NCBI RefSeq assembly: GCF_004155535.1
Contig: NZ_RYUH01000007.1
Span: 62,001 to 126,000 of the forward strand
Length of the DNA stretch: 64,000 nucleotides
Direction of reading: 5' to 3'
From: Bifidobacterium pseudolongum subsp. globosum
GTDB lineage: Bacteria > Actinomycetota > Actinomycetes > Actinomycetales > Bifidobacteriaceae
Part shown: positions 63,595 through 64,000 of the stretch, in pieces
Layout of the letters: the number at the start of each line of letters is the position of its first letter
How positions within the stretch are numbered: the stretch's first letter is position 1
The notes under the pieces: generated by a model
What the model saw: the letters and a program-made list of their open reading frames with translations, nothing else
Told to the model about the DNA's origin: nothing
The model's database searches: none
Program-made: the position numbers and the translations under genes

Positions 63595-64000
63595 ATGCAA
63601 GCGATCGTGAGTCTGCTCGACAATCCTGTGGACGTGGTCTCGCTGAGCACGTTCAGCGACCTGACGAAAGGCGCCCCGGCCCCGCACTGGTTGTTTCGCG
63701 GGGTGTGCGGCGCGTGGGGCATCGAACCCGAGCGCGCCGAACTCAATCTGATCACCGTCTCGGAAAACGCGACATTCGTGCTGCTGCTCGACGGGCGGCC
63801 CGAAGGCGTCGTGCGCGTCTCGCAGCCAGGGTATGTGGGCGGCCCGGAAGCGGTCGCCTCCGAAATCGCATGGCTCGCCGCCCTGCACGAAATCGACGGT
63901 GTGCGTCTCATCGACCCCGTGCCGACCGTGCGTGGCACATTCGTCACGAAGATTCGCGACCTGAACGGCGTGGGCTGGATGGTCGTCTCCACGAAATTCG
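63595..64000 (+). CDS. APH-family phosphotransferase, N-terminal part (runs off the right edge)
   Basis: 135 residues visible. The stretch LNLITVSENATFVLLLDGRPEGVVRVSQPGY, then EIAWLAALHEIDGVRL, matches the N-lobe of the aminoglycoside phosphotransferase/homoserine-kinase-II superfamily. The catalytic half lies outside the window, so the substrate cannot be judged. GAGG lies about 6 nt before ATG 63595. Confidence 0.75.
   Translation, partial: MQAIVSLLDNPVDVVSLSTFSDLTKGAPAPHWLFRGVCGAWGIEPERAELNLITVSENATFVLLLDGRPEGVVRVSQPGYVGGPEAVASEIAWLAALHEIDGVRLIDPVPTVRGTFVTKIRDLNGVGWMVVSTKF

Overview
The window is about 64 kb of high-GC, gene-dense DNA with short intergenic gaps. Gene content points to a Bifidobacterium, probably a high-GC lineage such as the pseudolongum group. 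The evidence is a bifidobacterial-type oleate hydratase, lactaldehyde reductase FucO, a secreted CHAP/NlpC pair, actinobacterial SerC and class I ManA, an AT-poor codon bias, and many genes that lack a Shine-Dalgarno but have a -10 box 6-8 nt before the start codon. The genus assignment is inference; no rRNA lies in the window.

Layout. 1-4.9 kb: an envelope-stress type module (LuxR regulator, PspC-domain histidine kinase, divergent PspC membrane protein) with a phased TCAGGG array between the divergent genes. 5-6.7 kb: a FetAB-like ABC exporter. 6.8-10.5 kb: two PLP trans-sulfuration-type enzymes and a zinc alcohol dehydrogenase, ended by a terminator shared with tRNA-Pro(CGG). 10.8-13.6 kb: lysS and a small membrane protein, then a long non-coding stretch with a MITE-like inverted repeat. 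14.2-20.9 kb: an operon joining a zinc methyltransferase-like member of the URO-D family to a branched-chain-type ABC transporter with fused permeases and fused ATPases, plus an SDR. 21-26.2 kb: menA, gpmA, oleate hydratase and a quinone-reductase-like MDR. 26.3-28.8 kb: phoU divergent from a SenX3-like kinase that lacks its phosphoacceptor histidine. 28.9-37.7 kb: housekeeping genes (manA, serC, two secreted peptidoglycan hydrolases, a tandem universal stress protein, OsmC, thyA, folA, LMW-PTP). 37.9-40.8 kb: a TPP-riboswitch operon with YkoE, an APH-fold kinase and a THI5-like protein lacking a signal peptide. 40.9-43.2 kb: galE, trmB and tRNA-Glu(TTC).

43.4-59.6 kb reads as a defence or genome-maintenance island. 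It has degenerate repeats beside tRNA-Glu, a small kinase-fold gene overlapping an OLD-family ATPase/Toprim nuclease, an ADP-ribosylglycohydrolase with a Sel1-like tail, a complete Wadjet JetABC set followed by a JetD reduced to 117 residues, a surface protein with two nitrilase domains, and a second, paralogous ADP-ribosylglycohydrolase followed after 3 nt by a HAD protein of the RNA-repair type. The window ends with a cutinase-like lipoprotein, a DUF2130 nuclease-fold protein, fucO and the start of an APH-family phosphotransferase.

The most notable items are the gutted JetD in an otherwise intact Wadjet operon, the kinase/OLD pair, the twin ADP-ribosylglycohydrolases, the incomplete thiamine-salvage operon, the His-less SenX3-like kinase and the double extracellular nitrilase.
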